Assembly: GCA_020718945.1 (NCBI GenBank)
Contig: DYRB01000070.1
Coordinates: 1-10,468 of the forward strand
DNA length: 10,468 nt
Direction: 5' to 3'
From: Lamprocystis purpurea
GTDB taxonomy: Bacteria > Pseudomonadota > Gammaproteobacteria > Chromatiales > Chromatiaceae
This document shows, in pieces, positions 1 to 7,031 of this stretch; the stretch's first letter is position 1; every line of letters begins with the position of its first letter. The position numbers and the translations under genes are program-made. Under the pieces are notes generated by a model. That model searched no databases and was not told the DNA's origin. It saw only the letters and a program-made list of their open reading frames with translations.

Positions 1-64
1 AGCCGGGGAGAAAGGGGCCGTTGTTCCGCTTCCGCAGCCGATTCATCCTAAGTCCGACAGGCTC

Positions 65-454
65 CTAATGCAGGGTTCTGGGCGTGGCCAGGGAGAAGGC
101 CGGGATCTCGGCCTCAAAGCGGGTGCCGTCGTCGGCGATCATGCCGTAGCTGCCGTGCATGCTGCCCACCGGGGTGGCGAGCAGGGTCCCGCTGGTGTAG
201 CGGAAGCTCTGCCCCGGCTTGAGATAGGGCTTCTCCCCCACCACCCCCTCGCCGCGCACCTCCTGGACCTTGCCGTTGGTGTCGGTGATGACCCAGTGCC
301 GGTCGAGGAGCTGGGCGGGCGTACTGCCGAGGTTCTCGATGGTCACGGTGTAGGCGAAGGCGTATTTGTGCGACCCTGCCTCGGACTGGTCGGGCAGGTA
401 GTCGCTGCGGACGCTGACCTTGATGCGGTAGCGCTGGTCGTCTGTGGTCTTCAT
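65..454 (-). CDS. apaG: ApaG family protein (Co2+/Mg2+ efflux-associated)
   Basis: The 129-residue product has the usual ApaG length (about 125) and a single immunoglobulin-like beta-sandwich domain over nearly its whole length. Visible family signatures are the glycine motif GEGVVGEKP (68-76), the stretch SFRYTSGTLL (83-92), and SMHGSYGM (98-105) followed by F113 and the IPAFSL end (117-122). ApaG is linked in enterobacteria to cobalt resistance and magnesium efflux, but its biochemical role is unsettled. The ATG has a good ribosome binding site (GAGGG, about 7 bases upstream). In E. coli apaG follows pdxA and rsmA and precedes apaH. Here it is on its own, separated from pdxA by two plus-strand genes, and no apaH start is visible in the 64 bases left of its TAG stop. 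Family assignment is secure; physiological function is not. Confidence 0.96.
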   Translation of the reverse strand: MKTTDDQRYRIKVSVRSDYLPDQSEAGSHKYAFAYTVTIENLGSTPAQLLDRHWVITDTNGKVQEVRGEGVVGEKPYLKPGQSFRYTSGTLLATPVGSMHGSYGMIADDGTRFEAEIPAFSLATPRTLH

Positions 455-731
455 CTGAGGTCCCTCGGTGAACTGGGCCAGAGGTTAAGGTCCGTGACCG
501 AAAAACGCAACGCGGGAGGGGCCTGGTGTGACGCCCTGGGGGCGGTCCGGCATCCTGTGCGCGGCCAGTCAAAAGGCCGTTCAAGAAGAGACAAACCGCA
601 GCAAAATAGCGATAATGCGCACGCCTCGCCGGGGTGGGGGGAGCAAACCCTAGCTGCACGGTTCCTTGTCGTGTAATCAAAGTGTTGTACACTTGTCCTA
701 GAGTATTACTAGAACCAAACGCCAGCACTCC
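455..731. other. Intergenic region between apaG and the small membrane protein gene
   Basis: These 277 bases separate two divergent genes, so any promoters for both should lie here. The part from about 570 to 720 is clearly poorer in G+C than its surroundings. On the apaG side a TTGACT hexamer (572-567, minus strand) resembles a -35 box, but I see no matching -10 box. The right end carries palindromic elements described separately. No tRNA, riboswitch or convincing third gene was recognised. Long open frames crossing the region run through apaG in the wrong frame. Confidence 0.6.
680..712. promoter_or_regulatory. AT-rich palindromic element, possible operator/promoter of the 55-aa gene
   Basis: Bases 680-694 form a perfect inverted repeat, AAGTGT-TGT-ACACTT. 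A second dyad AGTA-T-TACT (702-710) follows, lying between two CTAG tetramers (698-701 and 709-712). The element ends 20 bases before the ATG at 732, where a promoter or operator would be expected. A TTGTAC hexamer (685-690) could be a -35 box, but no good -10 box sits 16-18 bases downstream, so I do not call a defined promoter. Low G+C in an otherwise very G+C-rich window supports a regulatory role, which remains inference. Confidence 0.35.
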
Positions 732-899
732 ATGTCAATCAAGCGCAGCCGTCAAAAGCCCGATCTCTTCTCAGCGTTGCTGATCGCTGTGGCCCTGGGC
801 ATGTCGGCCACCCTGGGCTATCAGATCAACGTCTACTACGGCGTCAGCGCCGTACCCATCGCTACCCAGACCCCCGCCGCGCCACGCCCCGGCGGCTGA
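732..899 (+). CDS. Small single-pass membrane protein, function unknown
   Basis: An ATG at 732 opens a 55-residue frame ending in TGA at 897-899. The N-terminus is basic (MSIKRSRQKP), followed by a hydrophobic segment at about 12-30 (FSALLIAVALGMSATLGY), then a polar tail with tyrosines (YY at 35-36) and a proline/alanine-rich end. This predicts one membrane helix with the basic end in the cytoplasm. Nearly all third codon positions are G or C, like the clear genes nearby, which is the main argument that it is coding. Against it, no Shine-Dalgarno sequence is visible before the ATG. It lies upstream of and on the same strand as the oxidoreductase gene, 253 bases away, so joint transcription is possible but not shown. 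I do not recognise a family. Confidence 0.5.
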   Translation: MSIKRSRQKPDLFSALLIAVALGMSATLGYQINVYYGVSAVPIATQTPAAPRPGG

Positions 900-1152
900 T
901 CCCGGCCCCCCTCCAGCCAAGGGCCCGGCGGCCCAGCGACGGCACCTGGCCAGTGCGACCTCGCCGGCCGGGCGCTGCCCTTCCCTTTCTCTAGGGCGCG
1001 ATCCGCGCCCACGGACGATCTTGCCTGCTCGCAGACCAGGCCCGGTTCCGGTATCTTGCCCGGGTCGGGCGGACCGCCGGTGCGACGGTCTTGCCTCCTG
1101 ACGGGGCGGTCGTCGCGGTCGCCCCGCCGTCCTGGCTGGGGGTGTTGGCGCA
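900..1152. other. Intergenic region upstream of the oxidoreductase
   Basis: These 253 G+C-rich bases carry several inverted repeats but no gene I can support. The clearest is GGGCGCG-ATC-CGCGCCC at 994-1010. A second structured block at about 1099-1131 contains GGGGCG and CGCCCC arms just before the oxidoreductase. Neither hairpin is followed by a T-run on either strand, so no intrinsic terminator is called. Frames crossing the region are long because of base composition and give proline/arginine/glycine-rich peptides. Confidence 0.5.
994..1010. repeat. Perfect 7-bp inverted repeat with 3-base loop
   Basis: GGGCGCG (994-1000) and CGCGCCC (1004-1010) are exact reverse complements around ATC. 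The hairpin would be very stable in RNA. It lies 95 bases after the stop of the 55-aa gene and 142 bases before the oxidoreductase start. It lacks a following U-tract in either direction, so it could be a weak or Rho-assisted terminator, part of a leader, or chance in G+C-rich DNA. Confidence 0.5.
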
Positions 1153-2088
1153 ATGGCAGACAAGGTGCGCGTCGGTGTCATCGGGGTCGGGTATCTGGGG
1201 CGCTTCCATGCCCTGATCTACTCGCGAATGGCGGAGGCGGAACTGGTGGGGGTGGTGGACGCCGACCCGCAGCGGGCCGCCGAGGTGGCGGCGGAGGCGG
1301 GCTGTGCCGTCTTCCCGGATGCGGCGGCTCTGGCCGCCGCGGTGGATGCGGTAAGCGTGGTGGTGCCGACCACGGCCCACCTGGCGGTGGCCGGGCCCCT
1401 GTTGGAGCACGGTGTCCACATGCTGCTGGAGAAGCCCATTGCGGCGACAGTGGAGGAGGGTCAGGAGATAGTGCGCCTGGCGGACGCGGGCGGGGCCATA
1501 CTCCAGATCGGCCATGTGGAGCGCTTCAACGCCGGGGTCATGGCGCTGGCCGAGCGCATCACCGAACCGCGCTACATCGAGGCCCAGCGCATGGGCGGCT
1601 TCGTGGAGCGGGCAACGGACGTGGATGTGGTCTCCGACCTGATGATCCACGACATCGACATCATCCTCTCCCTGGTCGGCTCCGAGATCAGCCACATCGC
1701 CGCCCTGGGCTCCCCAGTCCTGACCGAGCATGTGGACATCGCCACCGCCCAGCTCGAATTCGCCAACGGGGCCGTGGCCAACGTGGTCGCCAGCCGGGTC
1801 TCGGACAAGAAGATGCGCCGCATCCGGGTCTTTCAGCCGGGCATGTACCTGTCCCTGGACTTCATCGACCAGACCATCGACATCGCCGAGCCGAGGCGCG
1901 TCCCCGGTGCCGAGCGTCCGGAGATCGCCCGTCAGCGTATCCAGGTGGAACCGGTCAAGCCGCTGGATAGGGAACTGGCGAGCTTCGTCGCCTGCGTGCG
2001 GGAGGGGCGTCCGCCCATCGTCGATGGACGCACCGGCCTCAAGGCCCTGGACGTGGCCCTCCAGGTGCGGGGCAAGACGCACTTCTGA
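1153..2088 (+). CDS. Gfo/Idh/MocA family NAD(P)-dependent oxidoreductase
   Basis: The 311-residue protein begins with a Rossmann fold: beta strand VRVGVIG, dinucleotide motif GVGYLG (11-16) and an acidic D36 at the end of the second strand. The family lysine is in LLEKPIA (91-97), followed by GHVERFN (120-126) and a SDLMIHDIDI stretch (161-170) with the conserved histidine at 166. The fold and length are typical of dehydrogenases that oxidise or reduce sugar, inositol or nucleotide-sugar substrates. The GHxERFN pattern recalls GnnA-type UDP-GlcNAc 3-dehydrogenases, which supply 2,3-diamino sugars for lipid A, but no partner aminotransferase (GnnB) is visible, so the substrate is left open. 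The ATG at 1153 puts the Rossmann strand at the normal distance; the ribosome binding site is weak. It ends in tandem in-frame stops (TGA TAG) and converges on pdxA, at a place where rsmA is common. Confidence 0.92.
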   Translation: MADKVRVGVIGVGYLGRFHALIYSRMAEAELVGVVDADPQRAAEVAAEAGCAVFPDAAALAAAVDAVSVVVPTTAHLAVAGPLLEHGVHMLLEKPIAATVEEGQEIVRLADAGGAILQIGHVERFNAGVMALAERITEPRYIEAQRMGGFVERATDVDVVSDLMIHDIDIILSLVGSEISHIAALGSPVLTEHVDIATAQLEFANGAVANVVASRVSDKKMRRIRVFQPGMYLSLDFIDQTIDIAEPRRVPGAERPEIARQRIQVEPVKPLDRELASFVACVREGRPPIVDGRTGLKALDVALQVRGKTHF

Positions 2089-2103
2089 TAGGGCCGCCAG
2101 CCA

Positions 2104-2145
2104 ACTTCTGGCTCCCAGCTCCCAGCTCCTGGCTTCTAGCTTCTA
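2104..2145. repeat. Degenerate heptanucleotide tandem array, six units
   Basis: Reading the plus strand in sevens from 2104 gives ACTTCTG, GCTCCCA, GCTCCCA, GCTCCTG, GCTTCTA, GCTTCTA. All fit the pattern RCTYCYR, and two units are exactly duplicated. The array fills most of the 64-base gap between the convergent oxidoreductase and pdxA stops. A 5-bp inverted repeat (AGCCA 2099-2103, TGGCT 2109-2113) overlaps its left end. There is no T-run, so it is not a standard terminator. Such arrays usually arise by slippage. A role in ending transcription between the convergent genes is possible but unproven. Confidence 0.7.
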
Positions 2146-2152
2146 GCCGCTC

Positions 2153-3157
2153 TCACAGCCGCGCGTAGCGGACCATCTCCTCGGCATAGGCGATGGCCGC
2201 CTCCAGGCTGCCGGTATCGCCTTGGCCGGTTCCCGCCAGGTCCAGGGCCGTGCCATGGTCCACCGAGGTGCGGATGATGGGCAGGCCCAGGGTCAGGTTC
2301 ACCGCCCGCCCGAAGCCCAGGTGCTTGAGTACCGGCAGGCCCTGGTCGTGGTACATGGCCAGGACCACGTCGGCCTGGGCCAGACGCGGCGGGACGAAGG
2401 CGGTGTCCGCCGGGACCGGGCCTGTGAGGTCCAGGCCCTCGGCACGCAACAGGTCCAGGGTCGGGCTGATGATCTCGATCTCCTCGCGCCCCAGGTGCCC
2501 CCCCTCGCCCGCATGGGGGTTGAGCCCGCATACCAGGATGCGCGGCCGGGGGATGCCGAAGCGCCCGCGCAGGTCGCGGTCGAGGGTGCGCAGGACCCGG
2601 GTCAGGACCTCCGGTGTGATCGCCTGACAGACCCCTGACAGGGGTAGATGGGTGGTGGTCAGGGCTACCCGCAGCCCGGGGGTGGCGAGCATCATGACCG
2701 GGTCGGCCCCACAGCGCGCGGCCAGCAACTCGGTGTGGCCGGAGAAGGGCACCCCGGCGTCGTTGATGACGCCCTTGTGCACCGGGCCCGTCACCAGGGC
2801 GTCGAAGAGCCCGGTCAGGCAGCCGTCGCAGGCGGCCCTGAGGGTCTTGACCACATAGGCGGCGTTGGCCTTGTCCAGGCGGCCCGGGTGCACCGGTACG
2901 GCCAGCTCGGCCACCGACAGCACCTTGAGCGTGCCGGCCCGGTGCGGGCTCGGTGCCGCGGCGGGGTCCCAGGGCCGCAGCGCCACGGCCAGGCCCAGGG
3001 TTGCTGCGCGCTCGGCCAGCAGCCGAGGATCGGCGACCGCCACCAGTTCGCTGCCCCAGTCGCGCAGGGCGATGCGCAGGCACAGGTCCGGGCCCAGGCC
3101 GGCGGGTTCGCCGGGGGTGAGCGCCAGGCGGTGGGTGCCGGCCAAGGTCCGGGTCAC
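2153..3157 (-). CDS. pdxA: 4-hydroxythreonine-4-phosphate dehydrogenase
   Basis: PdxA oxidises 4-phosphohydroxy-L-threonine with NAD; the product decarboxylates and is condensed by PdxJ to pyridoxine 5'-phosphate in the DXP-dependent vitamin B6 pathway. With the start chosen here the protein has 334 residues, close to the E. coli enzyme. It opens with the signature LTPGEPAGLGPDL (13-25) and has GHTELLA (140-146) and MYHDQGLPVLK (268-278). Histidines 170, 215 and 270 match the three metal ligands of E. coli PdxA (166, 211, 266) with a constant offset of four. The frame extends upstream to 3217, but I chose GTG at 3157: it forms a GTGA junction with the surA stop and leaves the normal N-terminus just before the first strand. 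Translation is probably coupled to surA, as no strong ribosome binding site is visible. It is the last gene of lptD-surA-pdxA; rsmA does not follow. Confidence 0.96.
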   Translation of the reverse strand: MTRTLAGTHRLALTPGEPAGLGPDLCLRIALRDWGSELVAVADPRLLAERAATLGLAVALRPWDPAAAPSPHRAGTLKVLSVAELAVPVHPGRLDKANAAYVVKTLRAACDGCLTGLFDALVTGPVHKGVINDAGVPFSGHTELLAARCGADPVMMLATPGLRVALTTTHLPLSGVCQAITPEVLTRVLRTLDRDLRGRFGIPRPRILVCGLNPHAGEGGHLGREEIEIISPTLDLLRAEGLDLTGPVPADTAFVPPRLAQADVVLAMYHDQGLPVLKHLGFGRAVNLTLGLPIIRTSVDHGTALDLAGTGQGDTGSLEAAIAYAEEMVRYARL

Positions 3158-4494
3158 TCCGGGTCGTTGTCGAGGCGGATTTCGACGTAGGCCTCGTCGC
3201 GCAGACGGCGCAGCCACAGCTCCGTGGCCTCCTTGGCCTTACGTTCCCGGATGGCGTCCTTGGCCTTTTGGCGCATCACCTCGGCGGTGGTGTCGGCCTG
3301 ACGGCGGTCGAGGACCTGCAACAGGTGCCAGCCGAAGGGGCTCTTGAAGGGTTGGCTGACCTCCTTGGGGGCCAGGGCGGTCATGACCTGTTCGAAGTCC
3401 GGGACCGTGTCGCCCGGGCTGACCCAACCCAGGTCGCCGCCCTTGAGGGCAGACCCGGTGTCGTCGGAGTGGGAGCGGGCCAGGATGGCGAAATCGTCGC
3501 CGCCGACGATGCGCAGGCGCAGTTGGGCGAGCCGGGTCTTGGCATCGTCGTCGGAGAGGACCTCGCTGGTGCGCAGCAATATGTGCCGGGCCTGGGTCTG
3601 AGTGACCACGTCCGCCTCGCTGCCCTTGAGATCCGAGAGCTTGACGATGTGGAAGCCACCCTGGCTGCGCAGGGGGTCACTGACCTCGCCCTTGCCCAGG
3701 GTGCGGGCCGGGTCCGCCACCAGGGCAGGCACCTCGGCGAGCTTGAACCACCCCAGGTCGCCGCCTTCGAGGGCCTGCTGGCCGTCTGAGTTGGCCACCG
3801 CCAGCTTGGCGAAATCGGCCCCGCCGCGCAGTTGTCGGACCAGCCCGGCGGCCTTGGCCTGGGCCTTCTGGATCTGGTCCGGGGTGGCGCCGTCGGGGAA
3901 GGCGATGAGGATGTGCTGGAGGCGCACCTCGCTGCGCTCCACCAGTCGCCCGGACTCCTTCTCCAGGAAGCGGTCGATCTCGGGTTCTGTCACTGTGATG
4001 GTGTTCAGCACCTCCTGGCGCTGCAATTGGCCGTCGATCATCTGGCTGCGGGTGTCCTCGCGGAAGTCCTCGAAGCGTGTCCCGCCGCCTTCCAGACTGG
4101 CGCGCAGTTCCTCCACACTGATGCGGTTGCGCTCGGCGATCTTGGCAATGGTGGCATTGAGGGCCGCGTCGTCGACCTTGATGCCCAGTTGCTTCGCCCG
4201 CTGGGCCTGTAACCGCTTGGAAATGATGCGGTTGAGGACCTGCTTGCTCAGGACCTGGGCGGGGGGTATGGGGGTTCCGCGGGCCTTAAGCTCGGGGATG
4301 ACGGCGGCCACCTCGCGCTGCAGCTCGCTGTTGACGATAACGTCGTCGTTGACCACCGCGACAATGGCATTGAGCTCCTCGGTCCCGGCCGCGGCGGCCG
4401 GGCGCAGGGGGCTGGTGACCGGCAGGGCGAGCAGGAGTGTCGCCAGCGCCAGGGCACAACGCCCCGGTACCCTATCAATCCGGTTGGTAGCCAT
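3154..4494 (-). CDS. surA: Periplasmic chaperone and peptidyl-prolyl isomerase SurA
   Basis: SurA escorts unfolded outer-membrane proteins, LptD prominently among them, across the periplasm to the BAM complex. The 446-residue product has a Sec signal peptide (basic MATNRIDR, hydrophobic core about 14-30, cleavage near the AAAA at 33-36). The SurA N-domain begins NAIVAVVNDDVIVNSEL (42-58). Two parvulin domains follow at about 188-288 and 299-397, each with a QHIL or RHIL strand, a GGDLGW motif (244-249 and 352-357) and a GGFHIVKL or FGWHLLQV end. A basic helical C-terminus (about 404-440) packs with the N-domain in known structures. The open frame reaches 4542, but ATG 4494 has a strong purine-rich ribosome binding site (GGAGAGGGG) and gives a clean signal peptide. 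Its first 20 bases overlap the end of lptD, and its stop overlaps the pdxA start. The parvulin domains show no obvious loss. Confidence 0.97.
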   Translation of the reverse strand: MATNRIDRVPGRCALALATLLLALPVTSPLRPAAAAGTEELNAIVAVVNDDVIVNSELQREVAAVIPELKARGTPIPPAQVLSKQVLNRIISKRLQAQRAKQLGIKVDDAALNATIAKIAERNRISVEELRASLEGGGTRFEDFREDTRSQMIDGQLQRQEVLNTITVTEPEIDRFLEKESGRLVERSEVRLQHILIAFPDGATPDQIQKAQAKAAGLVRQLRGGADFAKLAVANSDGQQALEGGDLGWFKLAEVPALVADPARTLGKGEVSDPLRSQGGFHIVKLSDLKGSEADVVTQTQARHILLRTSEVLSDDDAKTRLAQLRLRIVGGDDFAILARSHSDDTGSALKGGDLGWVSPGDTVPDFEQVMTALAPKEVSQPFKSPFGWHLLQVLDRRQADTTAEVMRQKAKDAIRERKAKEATELWLRRLRDEAYVEIRLDNDPE

Positions 4495-6889
4495 AGATTC
4501 CCCTCTCCAGGAATTTGTCGATCGATTGACCAAATTTGCCAAGCCCGGCGAGCTCCACTTGGAGCATCACCGCGGTGGTACTGGTATCCGTTCCAGCGTT
4601 GGCAGCGGTGTGTTTGTAGTTGCGGGCCAGCAGCCGCACCCGCCAGCAGCACTGGCCGAACTCGATGCCGGCGAAGGCATCCAACGTCTCTTCGTACAGC
4701 AGCGAGTAGAGCCAGCGGCCAACGAGCTCCACGCGCCGCCCCAGCGGCAGGCGGAAGGTCAGATCCGTGTCCTCGTATCGGTCGAGGGTGCTGGTGCCAA
4801 GATTATACCGATAGGCAAGGTTCAACAGGCGGGCGTCCGCGGATTGGTAGCGCAGTTGCAGGACGCGTTGCTCCCAGGGGTCTATGTCGGCGTTGGGGTT
4901 GTACTGAAAGCTGGCCCTCCCGCTCCAGTCGGCGGCGATGCGGGCCGCCAACTCCCCGGCCACCGAGGAGGTCCGGCTGTCCTGGGTCGGGGAGGCGATC
5001 TGCACCTGGCGGTCGGCAAAGTACAGGGCCTGGCCGACGCTGAGGCTCAACAGCTCCCGCCCGCTGCCCTCGTCCAGGGTCCGGGAGCTGAGCCCCAGGG
5101 TCAATTGGTTGGCGTCGCCGATGCGGTCGCGGCCGGTGAAGCGGTTGTCGCGAAACAGGCTGGCGAAGCTGAAGTCCAGTTCGGTGCTGTCGAAGGTCGG
5201 CGCAGCGTCCTGATCCTGGTAGGGGGTGTAGAGGTAGAAGGCGCGCGGCTCCAGGGTCTGGAGGGACGGCCTGCCCAGCCAGTTGACCGGGCGCTCGAAA
5301 ATCAGCTTGCCGTCCAGGCTGCCGGTGGGGATGGCATAGGCGGGGCCGCTGGGCTCGCCTGGGGTCTGACCGATCAGGGCGTAGTGGGCGGCGCGCAGCT
5401 TGGCCCTCGGGATCAGGTGGCCGTAGGGTCGGCGCAGGGGCCAACTGACCCAGGGGGCCATGGCCAGGCGCTGGCCGTAGACCTTGGCGTCGTGGTCGAA
5501 ATAGTCGTACTCCGCGTCCGCGCCCGCCTCGATCCCGGCGTCGCCGCGCCAGGGTGTCGCGTTCAGCAGCAGTTGCGGCAGTCTGCGGTAGGGCTGGCCG
5601 CTGGCCGGGAGGGTTTGATCGACCGTCTGGAACTGTTGCACCCGCGAGAGCAGGGACCAGCCCCTCCCGACATAGGTCAGATCGCCGCGCTGCTCCAGGT
5701 TGCGGACGCTGGTGGCCCCCAGATGGGTGCCGAAGTCGACCAGGTATTGGTCGTCGGAGACCGCGTTGAAGTTGACCCCGGTGGTCCAGCGCGGGCCGAA
5801 CTGGCCGAGCTGATCGGCGTGGAAGGCCCAGCGCGTCGGGTTGCCGTCGGCCCCGCGGTCGTTCGGTAGGATCTGGCCCTCGACCAGCCCCCGCTGGGCC
5901 GGGGTGAGAAAGCGGGCCTCGCCGCCCAGCATGAGGCCGCGCTCGCTCATGATGCGCGGGCTCAGGGTGGCGTCGAAATTGGGGGCAATGTTGAAGTAAT
6001 AGGGCAGGGTCAGATCGAACCCGGTGCTGTCGGAGACCCCGACGGTGGGGATCAGCAGCCCCGTCTTGCGCCGGTCGTCTATGGGAAAGGTCACATAGGG
6101 CGAGTAGAGGACCGGCACATCCAGGACCCGCAGGGTCGCGTGCCGGGCCGTCCCCCAGCCCGTGGACCTGTCTATGTCCAGCTTGGTCGCGGTCATGGCC
6201 CAGGCGTTCGAGGCCGGGGGGCAGGTGGTATAGGTGATCTGGTCGAAGCGGGCCAGATCGCGGGAGAGGATCTGGACCTCCGCGGCCGTGCCGCGGGCAT
6301 TGCTGGGCCCGATGAGCCGGTACTGGGCGTCCCAGATGCTGCCCTGGTCGGTGCCAAGTCGGAACTCGGCCCCAGAGCCGGTGACGCGCAGCCCCGGGTT
6401 TTCCAGGAAGGTGAGACCGGTGGTGGTCGCCTCACCGGTGGCCTGGTTGTAGGTCGCCTCGGTCGCCTCAATGGTCTGGCCCGCCCGGCGGATCTGCACC
6501 TCGCCGCGCAGGCGGGCCAGGGCCGCACCCTGGTCATACTCGGCGGCGTCGGCGTCGATGTGCACCGGCTCTTGCTCCCCGGGTGCAGGCGCCAGGGCCG
6601 CCGGGCCCAGGGCGGCGGGGCGCCGGCCGCAATAGTCCCAAGGCAGGTCCCGGTGCACCCGCGCCTGCGCCGCGGCCGCCTCGGCGGCGGTCATGGGCTG
6701 GCGCCGGGCAGCGTCGGGCTTCCCGGTGGTCGCCGCCGGGGGGACGGCAACGGGCCTGGCCCCTGCGGCCGGGGCCTGCGCCGACGCGGGGTCGGCGGCC
6801 AGGCTGGCGGTCAGGCACAGGGCGAGGGAGAGGGTAAAGGCTGGGGTGCTGCGCTTTGGCACGGGTCTGCTGTTCTGTGGGTGCGACAT
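4475..6889 (-). CDS. lptD: LPS-assembly outer membrane protein LptD
   Basis: LptD with the lipoprotein LptE forms the outer-membrane translocon that inserts lipopolysaccharide into the outer leaflet. The 804-residue precursor has a signal peptide (about 1-39, ending ADPASAQA), an Ala/Pro-rich linker, an LptA/OstA-like beta-jellyroll domain (about 108-205, from VHIDADAAEY), then the C-terminal barrel, with hallmark stretches YTTCPP (220-225), PYVTFPIDDRRKTGLL and ERGLMLGGEARFLTP. All four cysteines needed for the two disulfides of E. coli LptD have counterparts: C87, C223 and the adjacent pair C747-C748 (FGQCCW). The frame continues to 6955, but ATG 6889 directly precedes a normal signal peptide; the extra 22 residues do not look like one. 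The ribosome binding site is weak (CGCAGG next to the ATG). It is first in the operon with surA and pdxA and divergent from amgK. Confidence 0.97.
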   Translation of the reverse strand: MSHPQNSRPVPKRSTPAFTLSLALCLTASLAADPASAQAPAAGARPVAVPPAATTGKPDAARRQPMTAAEAAAAQARVHRDLPWDYCGRRPAALGPAALAPAPGEQEPVHIDADAAEYDQGAALARLRGEVQIRRAGQTIEATEATYNQATGEATTTGLTFLENPGLRVTGSGAEFRLGTDQGSIWDAQYRLIGPSNARGTAAEVQILSRDLARFDQITYTTCPPASNAWAMTATKLDIDRSTGWGTARHATLRVLDVPVLYSPYVTFPIDDRRKTGLLIPTVGVSDSTGFDLTLPYYFNIAPNFDATLSPRIMSERGLMLGGEARFLTPAQRGLVEGQILPNDRGADGNPTRWAFHADQLGQFGPRWTTGVNFNAVSDDQYLVDFGTHLGATSVRNLEQRGDLTYVGRGWSLLSRVQQFQTVDQTLPASGQPYRRLPQLLLNATPWRGDAGIEAGADAEYDYFDHDAKVYGQRLAMAPWVSWPLRRPYGHLIPRAKLRAAHYALIGQTPGEPSGPAYAIPTGSLDGKLIFERPVNWLGRPSLQTLEPRAFYLYTPYQDQDAAPTFDSTELDFSFASLFRDNRFTGRDRIGDANQLTLGLSSRTLDEGSGRELLSLSVGQALYFADRQVQIASPTQDSRTSSVAGELAARIAADWSGRASFQYNPNADIDPWEQRVLQLRYQSADARLLNLAYRYNLGTSTLDRYEDTDLTFRLPLGRRVELVGRWLYSLLYEETLDAFAGIEFGQCCWRVRLLARNYKHTAANAGTDTSTTAVMLQVELAGLGKFGQSIDKFLERGIYGYQPD

Positions 6890-7031
6890 CCTGCGCCCGG
6901 CACTGGCGGCTGCGCGAGGCAACCTGGGCTGAGCAGAGCGGGTAAAATCGCACATTCAGGGCCGTGCAGCAATTTCGCATGGTCCAGACGCCGGTCTGAT
7001 CGGTCCGGTGCAGCCAAATTGGGGGGTGACG
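6890..7031. promoter_or_regulatory. Divergent promoter region of lptD and amgK
   Basis: These 142 bases separate the lptD and amgK starts and must hold the promoters of both. The middle (about 6941-6980) is the most AT-rich part. A TAAAAT hexamer (6943-6948, plus strand) and TCTGAT (6995-7000) are candidate -10 boxes for amgK, but neither has a good -35 box. For lptD, TTGCTG (6972-6967, minus strand) could be a -35 with a poor ATTTTA/GATTTT -10 downstream. An inverted repeat CAGAC-GCCG-GTCTG sits at 6985-6998. Exact promoters cannot be fixed by eye. Confidence 0.4.

Noticed and set aside
994..1010. Intrinsic terminator for the 55-aa gene
   Set aside because: The stem is good but no T-run follows on either strand, so it is reported only as an inverted repeat.
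1056..1970. A 304-codon plus-strand frame overlapping the dehydrogenase in another frame
   Set aside because: It is Gly/Arg-rich without motifs, whereas the frame starting at 1153 has a complete Rossmann domain.
3602..5869. A 755-codon plus-strand open frame antisense to surA and lptD
   Set aside because: Long antisense frames are expected in G+C-rich genes with strong third-position bias. The predicted protein lacks recognisable domains, while the minus strand encodes unmistakable SurA and LptD.
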